DNA from: Myxococcus llanfairpwllgwyngyllgogerychwyrndrobwllllantysiliogogogochensis
GTDB taxonomy: Bacteria > Myxococcota > Myxococcia > Myxococcales > Myxococcaceae
Assembly (NCBI RefSeq): GCF_006636215.1
Contig: NZ_VIFM01000007.1
Location: forward strand, 1-64,000
DNA: 64,000 nt
Reading direction: 5' to 3'
Below, piece after piece: positions 51,245 to 60,805 of the stretch. Position 1 is the stretch's first letter; the number at the start of each line of letters is the position of its first letter. Made by a program: the position numbers and the translations under genes. The notes under the pieces were generated by a model. It made no database searches and was not told where the DNA came from. It was given only the letters and a program-made list of their open reading frames with translations.

Positions 51245-52009
51245 GTGAGAATCCAGCTCGAGGCGGTGTGGGTGCAGAAGGCGGGCAACACGCCCTCCGA
51301 GAACGAGGACGCGTGCGCGCCGGAGCAGTCATCCACGTTCGAGGGCGAGGTGCTGCACGTCGCGGTCGCCGATGGCGCCACGGAGAGTTTGTTCTCTGGC
51401 TTGTGGGCCCGGCTGCTCGCGCGGGAGTTCGCCGAGGGGCGGATGGGTGGGGCCTCCGAACTGCTCCAGGCCCTGCCCGGGCTGCAGCGGCGATGGCACG
51501 CGGACGTCGGGAGTCGGGAGCTTCCCTGGTACGCGAGGGAGAAGCTCCTGGAGGGCGCGTTCGCCACGCTCTTGGGGGTCCGCCTGGAGGCCGCGCGCGG
51601 TGGCGACGCGGTGGGCGCCTGGACGGCGCTGGCGGTGGGGGATTCGTGTCTCTTCCAGGTCCGAGGAGACCGGTTGGTGCGGTCCTTTCCCCTGGAGACG
51701 GCCGCGTCGTTCGGCTCGCGTCCGTTCCTGGTGTCCACTCAGTCCGGTCAGAACGCGCGCGTGGGCGAAGCGGCGCGGAGCGAAGTGGGGGACGTGCGAC
51801 CCGGGGACCTCCTGTTGCTGATGACCGATGCGCTGGCCCACTGGTTCCTGTCCGAGCACGAACGGGGCGGCGCGCCCTGGCTCGCGCTTCCCACGCGGAC
51901 CTCGGAGGACCTCTCGGTGTCCTTTGCTCGCTTCGTGGATGGCCTGCGGACGGACAAGGTCATCCGCAACGATGACGTCACGTTGCTTCGCTTGACGGTG
52001 GGAGCGTGA
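51245..52009 (+). CDS. PP2C-type Ser/Thr protein phosphatase, PphC (YegK)-like
   Basis: A 254-residue protein, close to the 253 of E. coli YegK. The metal-binding acidic residues of PP2C are present: NEDAC, VADGATES, MTDAL and NDDVT, but the signature motifs are loose, as in YegK-type members. It should dephosphorylate the neighbouring kinase or its target. The GTG start has AGGAC about 10 bases upstream, 22 bp after the VWA gene; the kinase gene begins only 4 bases after its stop. Confidence 0.82.
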   Translation: MRIQLEAVWVQKAGNTPSENEDACAPEQSSTFEGEVLHVAVADGATESLFSGLWARLLAREFAEGRMGGASELLQALPGLQRRWHADVGSRELPWYAREKLLEGAFATLLGVRLEAARGGDAVGAWTALAVGDSCLFQVRGDRLVRSFPLETAASFGSRPFLVSTQSGQNARVGEAARSEVGDVRPGDLLLLMTDALAHWFLSEHERGGAPWLALPTRTSEDLSVSFARFVDGLRTDKVIRNDDVTLLRLTVGA

Positions 52010-52013
52010 GGTC

Positions 52014-53891
52014 GTGATTCTCCCTTCGGACAGCGACTACCAGACGGCGCTCCAGCATCCTCGGCAGGCGTTCGCCGACCCCGAGTTGAGAGAGGGTGTC
52101 GTCGAGCTGGGAACGGGCGCGATGGCGGGCCTGCCGCGGCCGCGCGCGGGCAACTTCGCGACCATCTACAAGGTGACGTGTGGCGAGAAGGTCTACGCCG
52201 TGCGCTGCTTCACCCGCCCGTTTCCCTACGACTTGCAGTCCCGCTACCTGGAGATCCAACGTCATCTGGAGCAGCACTGGCTGCCGTACATGGTTGGCTT
52301 CACGTTCCTTCCCCGAGGCATCCACGTCCGAGGGCGGTGGGTGCCCATCGTCAAGATGGAGTGGGTCCAGGGAGAGTCCCTGGAGAGCTATGTCGGGCGC
52401 CACCTGCATGAGCCCGCGAAGCTGTTCCAGCTCGCCGCCGAGTGGTTCGACCTGGTGAAGGCGCTGAGCCGCGCCGCTGTCGCGCATGGTGATCTCCAGC
52501 ATGGCAATGTCATCGTCACCGACTCAGGACTGCGGCTCATCGACTACGATGGAATGTGTGTGTTCTCGCTGCGTGGGCGCGAGAGCCATGAGCGGGGGCA
52601 CGCCAACTACCAGCATCCAGCGCGCGACTCGGGCTCGCTCAACCTCCAGTTGGACCTCTTCCCCGCGTGGGGGGTCTGGCTCTCGCTGGTCGCGCTCGCG
52701 CACGACCCGTCGCTCTGGGAGCGGTTCCAGGGGGGCGACGACTGCCTCCTGTTCCGGCGGAAGGACTTTGTCGAGCCGACCCGTTCTCCATTGCTCCAGG
52801 CGCTACTGACTTCGCCTCATGCTCGAATCCGCGAGTACGTGCCGAGAACCCTGTTGTCCCTGCTGGCACTCGCGCCCTCGCGCTTGCCGGAGCTGACCCT
52901 GGACGAAGGACTGGACAAGCGACTTGTTCCGGAGCCCGGACCGCAGCCGACGCGCGCGCAAGCCCACGCGCGGGCGCTGGCGCGCTTCATCGCTCCAGCT
53001 TCGCTGGCCCCCCGCGAGTTTTCTCGTGAGGACTCTCTGGAGCGCGGCATGACCGGGGGCGTGCTGGTCACCGCGATCCTGGGGCTCATCCCCGGCGTGG
53101 TGTTTTCTCCGTGGTGGTTGGTGGGAGCGGGGCTCGTGGGTGGACTGGGGCTTTCGCGCGCGCTCTTGCTGTATCGGAAGGAGCCCGTGGCCCAGGAACA
53201 CCTGCGGTTGGAAAGGCAATGGGCCGAGTCCCGTGCGTCCCGAGGCGATGTGGAGGCGCGACTTCAACAGCTTCGAGTGGACCGACCGGCCGTGGCGCAG
53301 CGCGCCCAGGCGGCCCACGCGCGACTCCTGGGTGAGCAGGAGTCGCTCCATGGCTGGATGGAGGAGGTTCGTGAGCGCAACCACGACGTGGATCGCTCGG
53401 CGCTCGACCGCGTCGACGGACGGCGTGTCCAGGTGGACCGAGAGGAACTCAACGCTCGAAAGGACCTGGAGGCCGAGCACAAGTGCTGGGAGGAAGACGC
53501 GGCGCTCCAGGCCCGGCTCCCCGACGAAGAGAAGAGACAGGTGCGACTGCGGTTCAAGCGCGAGGCCGACGAGCTCGCGGCCCGCTTCGACGCACGGCGT
53601 GAATCCCTGGAGTTGGAAGAAGACTCCGCGGCGGTCCAGATGCGAGCGGATGGCATCCTGTCGAGGGAGTTCCGCAAGGCCCTGACGCATGCCGAGCAAA
53701 TCATCGACCAATTGAGGGAGCACCATGTGGAGCTGGTCGAGGTGGACCAGGAGATCGCCCGCCTCCGGCGCGAGTGCATCACCCTCTGTTGGAGAGAGCT
53801 GGAAGCGGAACGGGCCGTCTCCTCGGGCGATTCCCTCAGCTTTACGCGCTTTCTCGCGCGGCTCTTCCACGAGACTCCCGAGAAATCTTGA
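52014..53891 (+). CDS. Kinase-like protein with two helices and a long coiled coil, YegI-like
   Basis: A 625-residue protein. Residues ~40-330 form a protein-kinase fold of atypical kind: the catalytic loop is HGDLQHGN (158-165), the metal motif is DYD (177-179) instead of DFG, and the beta-3 position reads AVRCF, with Arg64 where lysine is usual. A pair of hydrophobic helices lies at about 345-390. From about 395 to 600 the chain is heavily charged with a heptad pattern, a coiled coil. YegI of E. coli (about 650 residues) has the same kinase-then-membrane plan. The gene starts 4 bases after the PP2C gene, with GGAG upstream. Confidence 0.8.
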   Translation: MILPSDSDYQTALQHPRQAFADPELREGVVELGTGAMAGLPRPRAGNFATIYKVTCGEKVYAVRCFTRPFPYDLQSRYLEIQRHLEQHWLPYMVGFTFLPRGIHVRGRWVPIVKMEWVQGESLESYVGRHLHEPAKLFQLAAEWFDLVKALSRAAVAHGDLQHGNVIVTDSGLRLIDYDGMCVFSLRGRESHERGHANYQHPARDSGSLNLQLDLFPAWGVWLSLVALAHDPSLWERFQGGDDCLLFRRKDFVEPTRSPLLQALLTSPHARIREYVPRTLLSLLALAPSRLPELTLDEGLDKRLVPEPGPQPTRAQAHARALARFIAPASLAPREFSREDSLERGMTGGVLVTAILGLIPGVVFSPWWLVGAGLVGGLGLSRALLLYRKEPVAQEHLRLERQWAESRASRGDVEARLQQLRVDRPAVAQRAQAAHARLLGEQESLHGWMEEVRERNHDVDRSALDRVDGRRVQVDREELNARKDLEAEHKCWEEDAALQARLPDEEKRQVRLRFKREADELAARFDARRESLELEEDSAAVQMRADGILSREFRKALTHAEQIIDQLREHHVELVEVDQEIARLRRECITLCWRELEAERAVSSGDSLSFTRFLARLFHETPEKS

Positions 53892-54114
53892 AGCAGGGCT
53901 GTCGTTGTCACCCGGGAGTCAACAGTGACTGGACACGCGCTCGGACGGGCGCGTTACGTCCCCGGCTTTGGTCGTGGTGGCGCTGGTGTGTCCCTGGCGG
54001 GCGTGGTGGACTTCGACTACGAGAGAGCGTCCCGGCTGGGCGTCGCGGATGCCCTGGGGGCCTTCGTGGCGGGCTCGGCGGCTCCCGCGGGGGGGCAGCA
54101 CTTCCTGGAGGACG

Positions 54115-55086
54115 ATGATGACAACGTGGTTCGTGCCGCGTGGTTGGTTTGGGGCCTTGGCGCTGTCCTGGCTCACGATGGGAAGCGCCCTGGCGGCTCC
54201 GGCAGCAGGGGCTCCGAAGCGCGAGGCACTTCGGTCCGTTGTGGATTCGCTGGCGGCGGAGGCCGCGCGCCTGGCTCCGGGAGCGGACGTGGCCATCGCG
54301 GTGAAGGACCTGCGCACCGGAGAGTACGCGGGGTCTTCCGACACGGTGCCGCACATCTCAGCCAGTTCGGCGAAGGTGTTCTGGGTGGCGGCGGCCTTGA
54401 AGAAGGCCGAGGAGTCGAAGGTGGCGCCGCTGGCGGAGAAGGTCTTCCGGACCTCGGACAACGAGGCCTCGGGCGCGGTCATCGACCTGGTGGGCGGGCC
54501 GGACGCCATCAATGACTATCTGCGCTCGCTGGACGTGAAGAACACCGCGCTGACGAAGTGGAACTACGGCAAGCCGCGCCGCGCGACGAACTCGCCCCAG
54601 GTGATGGGGAATGACAACTACCTCTGTGCTGCGGACGCGGTGTCTTTCCTGCATCGCTTGAGCGCGGGCGAATTGCTGAAGCCGAAGCCCACCTCGCGCA
54701 TGCTCGCGTGGATGGAGCTGACGCCTCGCGAGGGGTGTGGTGGTTGGCTGGGGACGCTCCTGCCCGCGAAGGTCCGGGCCTCGATGCGCCACAAGGCGGG
54801 CTGGCTGCCTCCAGGGTGCTGCTCGGATGACTCGCGCTACAACGTGCTCAACGAGGTGGGGTTGGTGCGGCTGCCGGATGGTGGCCACTACGCGGTGGCC
54901 ATCCTCGCGGCGCGCGGACCGGACTGGCCGCGACAGGCGTTCTTCGTCGAGCGGGCGTCGTGTGTGCTCTATCGCACGCTCTCGGGAGAGGCCTCGCTGG
55001 ACTGTGGGGAGTCGCTCGCGAAGCAGGGCGGACCCGCGCCGGTGCCCGTCGAGGACGGCGGCACGCCTCCAAACTACGATTGCTGA
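54115..55086 (+). CDS. Class A beta-lactamase-like serine hydrolase
   Basis: A 323-residue exported protein with a signal peptide ending near ALA. The active-site motifs of the class A/PBP fold are seen: SxxK in SSAK, SDN in TSDN, and HKAG in place of KTG. No clear Omega-loop glutamate was identified, so true beta-lactamase activity is doubtful and a peptidoglycan or ester hydrolase is possible. GGAGG precedes two tandem ATG codons (54115, 54118). A C-terminal tail of about 20 residues ends in GGTPPNYDC, and that part is duplicated downstream. The 223-bp gap before it holds an open frame with no recognisable domain. Confidence 0.75.
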   Translation: MMTTWFVPRGWFGALALSWLTMGSALAAPAAGAPKREALRSVVDSLAAEAARLAPGADVAIAVKDLRTGEYAGSSDTVPHISASSAKVFWVAAALKKAEESKVAPLAEKVFRTSDNEASGAVIDLVGGPDAINDYLRSLDVKNTALTKWNYGKPRRATNSPQVMGNDNYLCAADAVSFLHRLSAGELLKPKPTSRMLAWMELTPREGCGGWLGTLLPAKVRASMRHKAGWLPPGCCSDDSRYNVLNEVGLVRLPDGGHYAVAILAARGPDWPRQAFFVERASCVLYRTLSGEASLDCGESLAKQGGPAPVPVEDGGTPPNYDC

Positions 55087-55191
55087 GCACGGCTCGATGG
55101 AGTTCCTCGCCACGCGTGTGGAGGGGCTCGGCGGACGGAGGCACGCCTCCGAACCACGACTGCTGAGCACGGCTTGGTGGAGTCCTCAGGG
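55051..55191 (+). repeat. Imperfect direct duplication of the gene end (80-bp period)
   Basis: A ~55-60 bp segment at 55051-55111, which covers the last codons and the stop of the beta-lactamase-like gene, recurs at 55131-55191 with a few changes. The second copy is in another frame (80 is not a multiple of three) and would again end ...GGTPPNHDC-stop. It is a local tandem duplication, now outside the gene. Confidence 0.7.
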
Positions 55192-55370
55192 GTTGAATGC
55201 AGGACCCCGAGCCACGAGCGCGGAGGGGTTCGATGGCCCTCCCGCGCTTCGGGATGGGCTGTGCCGTCCGTACCTCTTTCCCGCCGCGAGACCCTGGACC
55301 TGGAGGATGTCGCCCGTTCTTCCTCCCACCCACGCTAGATTGCGGCTGCAACCGGCGTGGGAGGACTGTC

Positions 55371-56684
55371 ATGGGCTTTGGTTGTTGCCACTACCAGTCG
55401 GTGGGCGAGGGGTGTGACTCCGCCTTCACGATGGATGCGTCGCGCGTCACCTTCGGCCGAGGGTGTCTGTCGGAGGTGGGCGAGCGGGCCCGGGCGCTCG
55501 GCATGAGGCGCGTGGCGCTGTTCTCGGATGCGGGCGTGGCCCGACTGCCGCACTTCGAGAAGGTGCGCGCCTCGCTGCTCGCGGCCGGACTCGAGGTCGG
55601 CGTCTTCACGGACGTTCGCGTCGAGCCCACGGACCGCTCCTTCCTGGAGGCAGTGCGGTTCGCCGCGGACCTGCGCCCGGATGGCTACGTGTCACTCGGA
55701 GGCGGCTCCGTCATCGACACGTGCAAGGCGGCGAACCTCTATGCGACGTGGCCCTCGGACTTCCTGACCTACGTGAATGCCCCCGTGGGCGAGGGCAGGC
55801 CGGTGCCCGGTCCCCTCAAGCCCCACATCGCCTGCCCCACGACGTCGGGGACCGGCAGCGAGGTGACGGGCATCACCATCTTCGATCTGCTCTCGTTGGG
55901 CGCGAAGACGGGCATCGCCTCGCACGCGCTGCGTCCCACCGAGGCCCTGGTGGACCCGGACTGCACCGCGACGCTGCCGGGCGAAGTGGTGGCCGCCAGC
56001 GGCCTGGACGTGCTCTCCCACGCGCTGGAGTCCTATACGGCGCGACCCTACGTCCGCCGCCCCGCGCCTCCGCGTCCCAGCCTGCGGCCCATGAGCCAGG
56101 GGGCCAACCCGTGGAGCGACCTGGGATGTCGTGAGGCCCTGCGGTTGATGGGGCTGTATCTGGAGCGCGGCGTGAAGGACGCGGGAGACCACGAGGCACG
56201 CGAGCAGTTGATGTGGGCGGCGACGCTGGCGGGCATCGCGTTCGGCAACGCGGGCGTGCATGCGCCCCACGGCATGGCCTACGCGGTGGCGGGGCTCGTG
56301 CGCGAGTTCAGGCCCACGGGTTATCCCCAGGACGAACCGCTCGTACCCCATGGAATGGCGGTCATCCTCAACGCGCCCTCGGTGTTCCGGTACACGGCGG
56401 AAGAGAGTCCGGAGCGGCACCTGGAGGCCGCGACGTGGCTGGGCGCGGACGCGCGCGGCGCGGGGCCGAAGGACGCGGGCGAGGTGCTGGCGGACAAGCT
56501 CATCCGCATCATGCGCGCGGTGGGGATGCCGAACGGACTGGGCGGAGTCGGGTACACCGAGGCGGACGTGGCGGCGCTGACGGAGGGGGCCTTCCCCCAG
56601 CAGCGACTGTTGCAGAATGCTCCCCGCGAGATGTCGCGGCCCGTGTTGAGTGGGCTGTTCCAGCAGGCGCTGGGGTATTGGTAG
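55371..56684 (+). CDS. Iron-containing alcohol dehydrogenase, hydroxyacid-oxoacid transhydrogenase type
   Basis: A 437-residue enzyme. The N-terminal CCHYQ and FGRGCL stretches match the ADHFE1-type transhydrogenases, which pass hydride from 4-hydroxybutyrate to 2-oxoglutarate. The cofactor loop [11 protein letters not shown] is present, and the metal ligands are in [10 protein letters not shown] and HAPHGMA (Asp and His residues). The ATG at 55371 has GGAGG upstream. It lies 19 bp before a thioesterase gene, and the pair may share a transcript. Specific substrates are inferred from family only. Confidence 0.8.
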   Translation: MGFGCCHYQSVGEGCDSAFTMDASRVTFGRGCLSEVGERARALGMRRVALFSDAGVARLPHFEKVRASLLAAGLEVGVFTDVRVEPTDRSFLEAVRFAADLRPDGYVSLGGGSVIDTCKAANLYATWPSDFLTYVNAPVGEGRPVPGPLKPHIACPTTSGTGSEVTGITIFDLLSLGAKTGIASHALRPTEALVDPDCTATLPGEVVAASGLDVLSHALESYTARPYVRRPAPPRPSLRPMSQGANPWSDLGCREALRLMGLYLERGVKDAGDHEAREQLMWAATLAGIAFGNAGVHAPHGMAYAVAGLVREFRPTGYPQDEPLVPHGMAVILNAPSVFRYTAEESPERHLEAATWLGADARGAGPKDAGEVLADKLIRIMRAVGMPNGLGGVGYTEADVAALTEGAFPQQRLLQNAPREMSRPVLSGLFQQALGYW

Positions 56685-56703
56685 CCATGGGGAGACTGAA
56701 GCC

Positions 56704-57138
<435 letters not shown>

Positions 57139-57148
57139 GACAGCGGCC

Positions 57149-57589
57149 ATGCCCTCGTCCTTCCTCCAACTCCTGGTCAAGACGCATCCCTGGGGAGCCA
57201 CGCTCCTGCTCGTCGTGGGGTTCGCGTTGGCCCTGCGCGTGGCGTCGTGGATGAGTGGCTGGCATGGCCTCGCCAGGCAGTTCCGCGCGGACGGGCCCGC
57301 CCCGAGTGACATGCGGAACTTCACCACGGGGAAGATCGGCTGGATCGACTACAAGAGCTGTCTTGCCGTGGGCGGCGATGCGCAGGGGCTCTACCTGGTG
57401 CCGAATCTCATCTTCCGACTCTTTCATCCCCCGCTGCGGATCCCCTGGTCGGAGATTCATGACAGGGAGGTCACGTCGTTCTTCTTCGTGAAGCGCGACA
57501 CGTTTCGGGCGGGGGAGCACTCCACCCGGATTCGGCTCCGGGCCGCCGTGACGGAATCCCTCGACTTCTACCTGCCCCCGGCGAACTGA
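57149..57589 (+). CDS. Small membrane protein, paralogue of the 58050 gene
   Basis: A 146-residue protein. One N-terminal hydrophobic helix (about 17-35) is followed by a beta-rich cytoplasmic part with GKIGWIDYKS, LFHPPLRIPWSEI and similar. The same motifs occur in the protein encoded at 58050-58508. No known family recognised; the strand pattern recalls PH-like domains such as those at 5536. It is 10 bp after the thioesterase gene and overlaps the next gene by one base, so it is part of a short operon. Confidence 0.6.
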   Translation: MPSSFLQLLVKTHPWGATLLLVVGFALALRVASWMSGWHGLARQFRADGPAPSDMRNFTTGKIGWIDYKSCLAVGGDAQGLYLVPNLIFRLFHPPLRIPWSEIHDREVTSFFFVKRDTFRAGEHSTRIRLRAAVTESLDFYLPPAN

Positions 57590-58047
57590 TGGAAACGCTC
57601 AGCATCACCTTCGACGCACGGCATGAACTCACAGGCGAGGTGGGTTCAGTGAAGTGTGGCCTCTGTGGAGAGGCCGCGCGGGGTCGGATGCTGGACCAGG
57701 GTGGATTGGCTCGGGGCTTTGGTTGGGATTGCCCGTGTGGCGCGTTGGGGATTCATGCGCCGCTGTATGACCTGGATGAACTGTACCGCGACATCCTCGA
57801 GGCCTGGGGCTTGAAGCCTCGTGACCCGGACGTCTCGCCGCCGGCTCCGGTGGGCGAGTCCGGGCTGTTGTCCGCGGTGTATGTGGATGGGCCCGCGCTG
57901 CTCCGAGGCTTGTTCGCGGAGGCGCGGAGTCAGGGCGCCCAGGTGGCCTCCACGGAAGTGCTGGTCCGGCTCGTGGTGCCTGGGTTTTCGTCCCCTGCGT
58001 CCATCTGGGATGTGGTCTGGGCACGCGCGCCTCGGCAGGGAGAGTGA
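57589..58047 (+). CDS. Small protein with Cys pairs, unknown function
   Basis: A 152-residue soluble protein. KCGLCG near residue 23 and CPCG near residue 48 form a likely zinc-ribbon-type metal site. The C-terminal half (about 95-145) has an alpha/beta pattern with no clear family. Its ATG overlaps the preceding stop (TGATG), and it sits between two paralogous membrane-protein genes, so it probably works with them. No export signal. Confidence 0.55.
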   Translation: METLSITFDARHELTGEVGSVKCGLCGEAARGRMLDQGGLARGFGWDCPCGALGIHAPLYDLDELYRDILEAWGLKPRDPDVSPPAPVGESGLLSAVYVDGPALLRGLFAEARSQGAQVASTEVLVRLVVPGFSSPASIWDVVWARAPRQGE

Positions 58048-58049
58048 CG

Positions 58050-58508
58050 ATGATGGAGACACCCTCCGTGTTTCTGCTGGCCGCGACCTCCATTCCGCTC
58101 TGGTTGGGCATTCCGCTGTTTGTGGTGGGCCTGCTGGCGTTGGCGCTCTTCTCGTCGCTCAAGGGGGGCTGGTTCTGGCTCGCGCGGAGGTTTCGCACGG
58201 ACGAACCCATGCCGAGGGGCGCCATCAGTGGTGTCACGGGGCGGATGGGCTGGGTCCATTACAGGAACTCGCTCACCGTGGGGGCGGACGAGGATGGCCT
58301 CTACATCTCGATGATTCCCGTCTTCATGCCCTTCCATCCTCCCCTGTTCATTCCCTGGTCGGAGATTCGAGAGCGAAAGCGGGAGACGCCGTTCCTCTCC
58401 GTCCTCACGAAGTTCGACAGGCTGGAGGTTGGCCCGAAGCGCACGGTGGTGCGCATCGAGAGCCTGGTCATGGACGGGCTCGGTCGATACCTGCCGCTCC
58501 CGCGCTGA
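58050..58508 (+). CDS. Small membrane protein, paralogue of the 57149 gene
   Basis: A 152-residue protein with one N-terminal hydrophobic helix (about 17-38). The cytoplasmic part has GRMGWVHYRN and FHPPLFIPWSEI, matching the GKIGWIDYKS and FHPPLRIPWSEI segments of the 57149 protein, so the two arose by duplication. GGGAG lies 7 bases before ATG 58050; a GTG two codons earlier overlaps the previous stop. It converges on the amidase gene, 44 bp away. Confidence 0.6.
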   Translation: MMETPSVFLLAATSIPLWLGIPLFVVGLLALALFSSLKGGWFWLARRFRTDEPMPRGAISGVTGRMGWVHYRNSLTVGADEDGLYISMIPVFMPFHPPLFIPWSEIRERKRETPFLSVLTKFDRLEVGPKRTVVRIESLVMDGLGRYLPLPR

Positions 58509-58552
58509 GCCTCTCTTCCTCGAGCGGCCCAGCCCGCTCACTCAAGGGTGTG

Positions 58553-59998
58553 TCAGGCGTCCCGCGCCGCATGCACGGGAGGCCGGCGCACGGACCACGG
58601 GCGTGCCTCCTCCAGCTGTCCCGCGAGGCGGAACAACGTGGCCTCATCCGCGAAGCGACTCACGAACTGGACGCCGATGGGCAACTCCTGCGCGTTCCAG
58701 TGCAGCGGCACGGACATCGCGGGCTGTCCTGTCACGTTGTAGAGCGCGGTGAAGGGAATCATCGAGAACACGTGGCGGTACCACTCGCCAGCGCTCATCG
58801 GCTTGTTGGAATCCATCGCGCCCAGCGGGTAGGGCGGCACCGCCGCCGTGGGCGTCAGCAGCAGGTCATGGTCCACGTAGAACGCGCCCACGGCGCGGCT
58901 GACCTGATTGAACACTCCCAGCGCCGCCTGGAGATCCGTCGCCTTCAGCGAACGGCCATGCTGCACCGCCGCCCAGGTGGTGGCCTCCAGTGTGTCCGGG
59001 CCCACGGGACGTCCCAGGGCCCCGCCCAGCATCCCCGCCAGGGCCGCGTTGGTCGAGGACCAGACCGTCACCATCGCCTCCACCAGCGCGGCGTCGTCAT
59101 AGACGGGCGCGGCCTCGACGAGGTCGTGCCCCAGGGAGGCGCATAGCTTCGCGGCGTCCTCGACCGCCGCGACGTTGTCGGGGCTCACGGGCCCTCCGGA
59201 CGCCGGCCTCCTCGAAATCGCGATGCGCAGCCGCCCCGGCTCCCGCCGGACCTCGTTGAGATAGGGCCGCTCCGGCGGCGGCGCGAAGTGCGGGTCGCCC
59301 ACCGCGGGGCCGTGGGTGGCATCCAGCATCGCCGCGCTGTCGCGGACCGAGCGCGTCACCACATGCTCCACGCCCAGGCCGTTGATGGCCTCTCCCGAAT
59401 TGGGCCCCACGGAGTTGCGCCCGCGCGTGGGCTTCAGGCCGAACACTCCGCAGAGGGCGGCGGGAACGCGCAGGGAGCCGCCGCCATCATTGCCATGGGC
59501 CACCGGGACGATGCCCGCCGCCACCGCCGCCGCCGAGCCTCCACTGGAGCCACCGGAGCTGCGTCCCAGGTCCCATGGGTTGCGCGTGGGGCCATGCAGC
59601 ACCGGCTCCGTCGTCGCGTTGTTGCCGAACTCCGGCGTGTTCGTCCGGCCCAGCAACACCACGCCCGTGCGGCGAAAGCGCTCCATCAACACGGAGTCGA
59701 ACGGCAGCATCAGTCCGCGCGTCAGCCGACTCCCCAGGTCCGTCGGGACGCCCGCCGCATGCAGCGCCAGGTCCTTGATGAGGAAGGGCACCCCGGTGAA
59801 AGGACCCTGGGGAAGCCCCTTCTGCACGGCGGCCCGCGCGTCCGCTTCCCGGACGTCGATGACCGCGTTCAGCTTCGGATTGACGCGGGCGATGGCCGCG
59901 AGCGCCGCTTGCGTCAGCTCCGTCGGAGTCACTTCCTTGCGACGCACCAGCTCCGCCAGCCCCATCGCGTCGTATCGCGTGTAGTCGTCCAGGTGCAT
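58553..59998 (-). CDS. Amidase signature family hydrolase
   Basis: A 481-residue enzyme. The Ser-Ser-Lys set is clear: lysine in FLIKDL, the glycine/serine-rich [15 protein letters not shown] segment, and [12 protein letters not shown] for the nucleophile region. The family hydrolyses amides to acids and ammonia or amines; substrate unknown. No GatB/GatC genes lie nearby, so it is not the tRNA amidotransferase subunit. AAGGG precedes the ATG at 59998; the longer frame upstream is not supported. Confidence 0.88.
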   Translation of the reverse strand: MHLDDYTRYDAMGLAELVRRKEVTPTELTQAALAAIARVNPKLNAVIDVREADARAAVQKGLPQGPFTGVPFLIKDLALHAAGVPTDLGSRLTRGLMLPFDSVLMERFRRTGVVLLGRTNTPEFGNNATTEPVLHGPTRNPWDLGRSSGGSSGGSAAAVAAGIVPVAHGNDGGGSLRVPAALCGVFGLKPTRGRNSVGPNSGEAINGLGVEHVVTRSVRDSAAMLDATHGPAVGDPHFAPPPERPYLNEVRREPGRLRIAISRRPASGGPVSPDNVAAVEDAAKLCASLGHDLVEAAPVYDDAALVEAMVTVWSSTNAALAGMLGGALGRPVGPDTLEATTWAAVQHGRSLKATDLQAALGVFNQVSRAVGAFYVDHDLLLTPTAAVPPYPLGAMDSNKPMSAGEWYRHVFSMIPFTALYNVTGQPAMSVPLHWNAQELPIGVQFVSRFADEATLFRLAGQLEEARPWSVRRPPVHAARDA

Positions 59999-60104
59999 AA
60001 GCCCTTGTGGCGCACCGGACCGCGGAACGCGTTCCAGGTGCGGCGCACGAGGATACCGCCTTGCCTCGGGCCGCCGCGAGGACGGCCCAAGGCACACCTC
60101 GACT

Positions 60105-60455
60105 TCAGTACCGACAGGCGCGGGCTTCGCAGTAACCCTGTTGCCCCTTGCACACGCAGTCGGCGTCGTCGCTGCACCGCGTCAGCTCGCACCACGGGCC
60201 TCCACCGCCACCACCACCAGGAAGGGTGTAGCGACACCCATTGCTGACGCAGCTCACGCTGCTCGCGCCAGGGCACGCGGCCCAGCACTCGCTCACCGTC
60301 GAGCACCGGACCGCGACACAGACCAGACTCGCCGCGTCCTGGGGTTCGCTGGACTCGGGCGCGAGGACCTCGGTGGTGGCCGGCTCGGCGAAGGCGGCCG
60401 TGGTGAAGGACAACAGGAGGGCGAGACTCCACGGGAGGGCACGGCGCAGGGACAT
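60105..60455 (-). CDS. Small secreted Cys-rich protein
   Basis: A 116-residue protein with a signal peptide ending at AFA. The mature part has about a dozen cysteines in the pattern CVAVRC, CWAAC, CVSNGC, CELTRC, CVCKG, with a Gly-rich linker in the middle, so it should be held by disulfides. GGAGCAG lies just before the ATG. No family recognised; similar small Cys-rich modules occur at the ends of larger myxobacterial secreted proteins, such as the M19-like enzyme in this window. Confidence 0.65.
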   Translation of the reverse strand: MSLRRALPWSLALLLSFTTAAFAEPATTEVLAPESSEPQDAASLVCVAVRCSTVSECWAACPGASSVSCVSNGCRYTLPGGGGGGGPWCELTRCSDDADCVCKGQQGYCEARACRY

Positions 60456-60805
60456 GACTGCTCCTTCGAGACCCCGGCCGACCTCGCGCCAGTGCGGGAC
60501 GCCATGGGCGAGGACAATCGTATCAGCATGGCTCTGGTAGCGCGGATGTGCGCCCGACCTGCCGCACTGTGTCTGTTGTTCCGCTCCACGCCGTCAACCG
60601 GGTCCAAACGCGCCTGTCATTGGACCGACACCCCGGCGCCCGCCGCTTCCAGGCCGGCGACTCCTCGTGACGCACGGAGACGTCCCCTGAAACCACGGTC
60701 TCTAGGTGGGCGTGGATTGCTCGATATGCCCGTCGTGCGGGGAGTATCCTCCCGGGCGCGAAGGCGGAGCCGTCCGCCCCCGCATCCCAGAAGGAATCCC
60801 CCTCC
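60456..60805. other. Divergent intergenic region
   Basis: 350 bp between the Cys-rich protein and the M19-like dipeptidase start codons. Open frames cross it, but none has a domain or ribosome site. Promoters for both genes must lie here; I could not place them with confidence. Confidence 0.4.

Noticed and set aside
53925-54515. Open frame before and across the start of the beta-lactamase-like gene.
   Set aside because: The first ~60 residues look protein-like, but the frame continues out of phase through the gene and has no recognisable domain; not supported as a gene.
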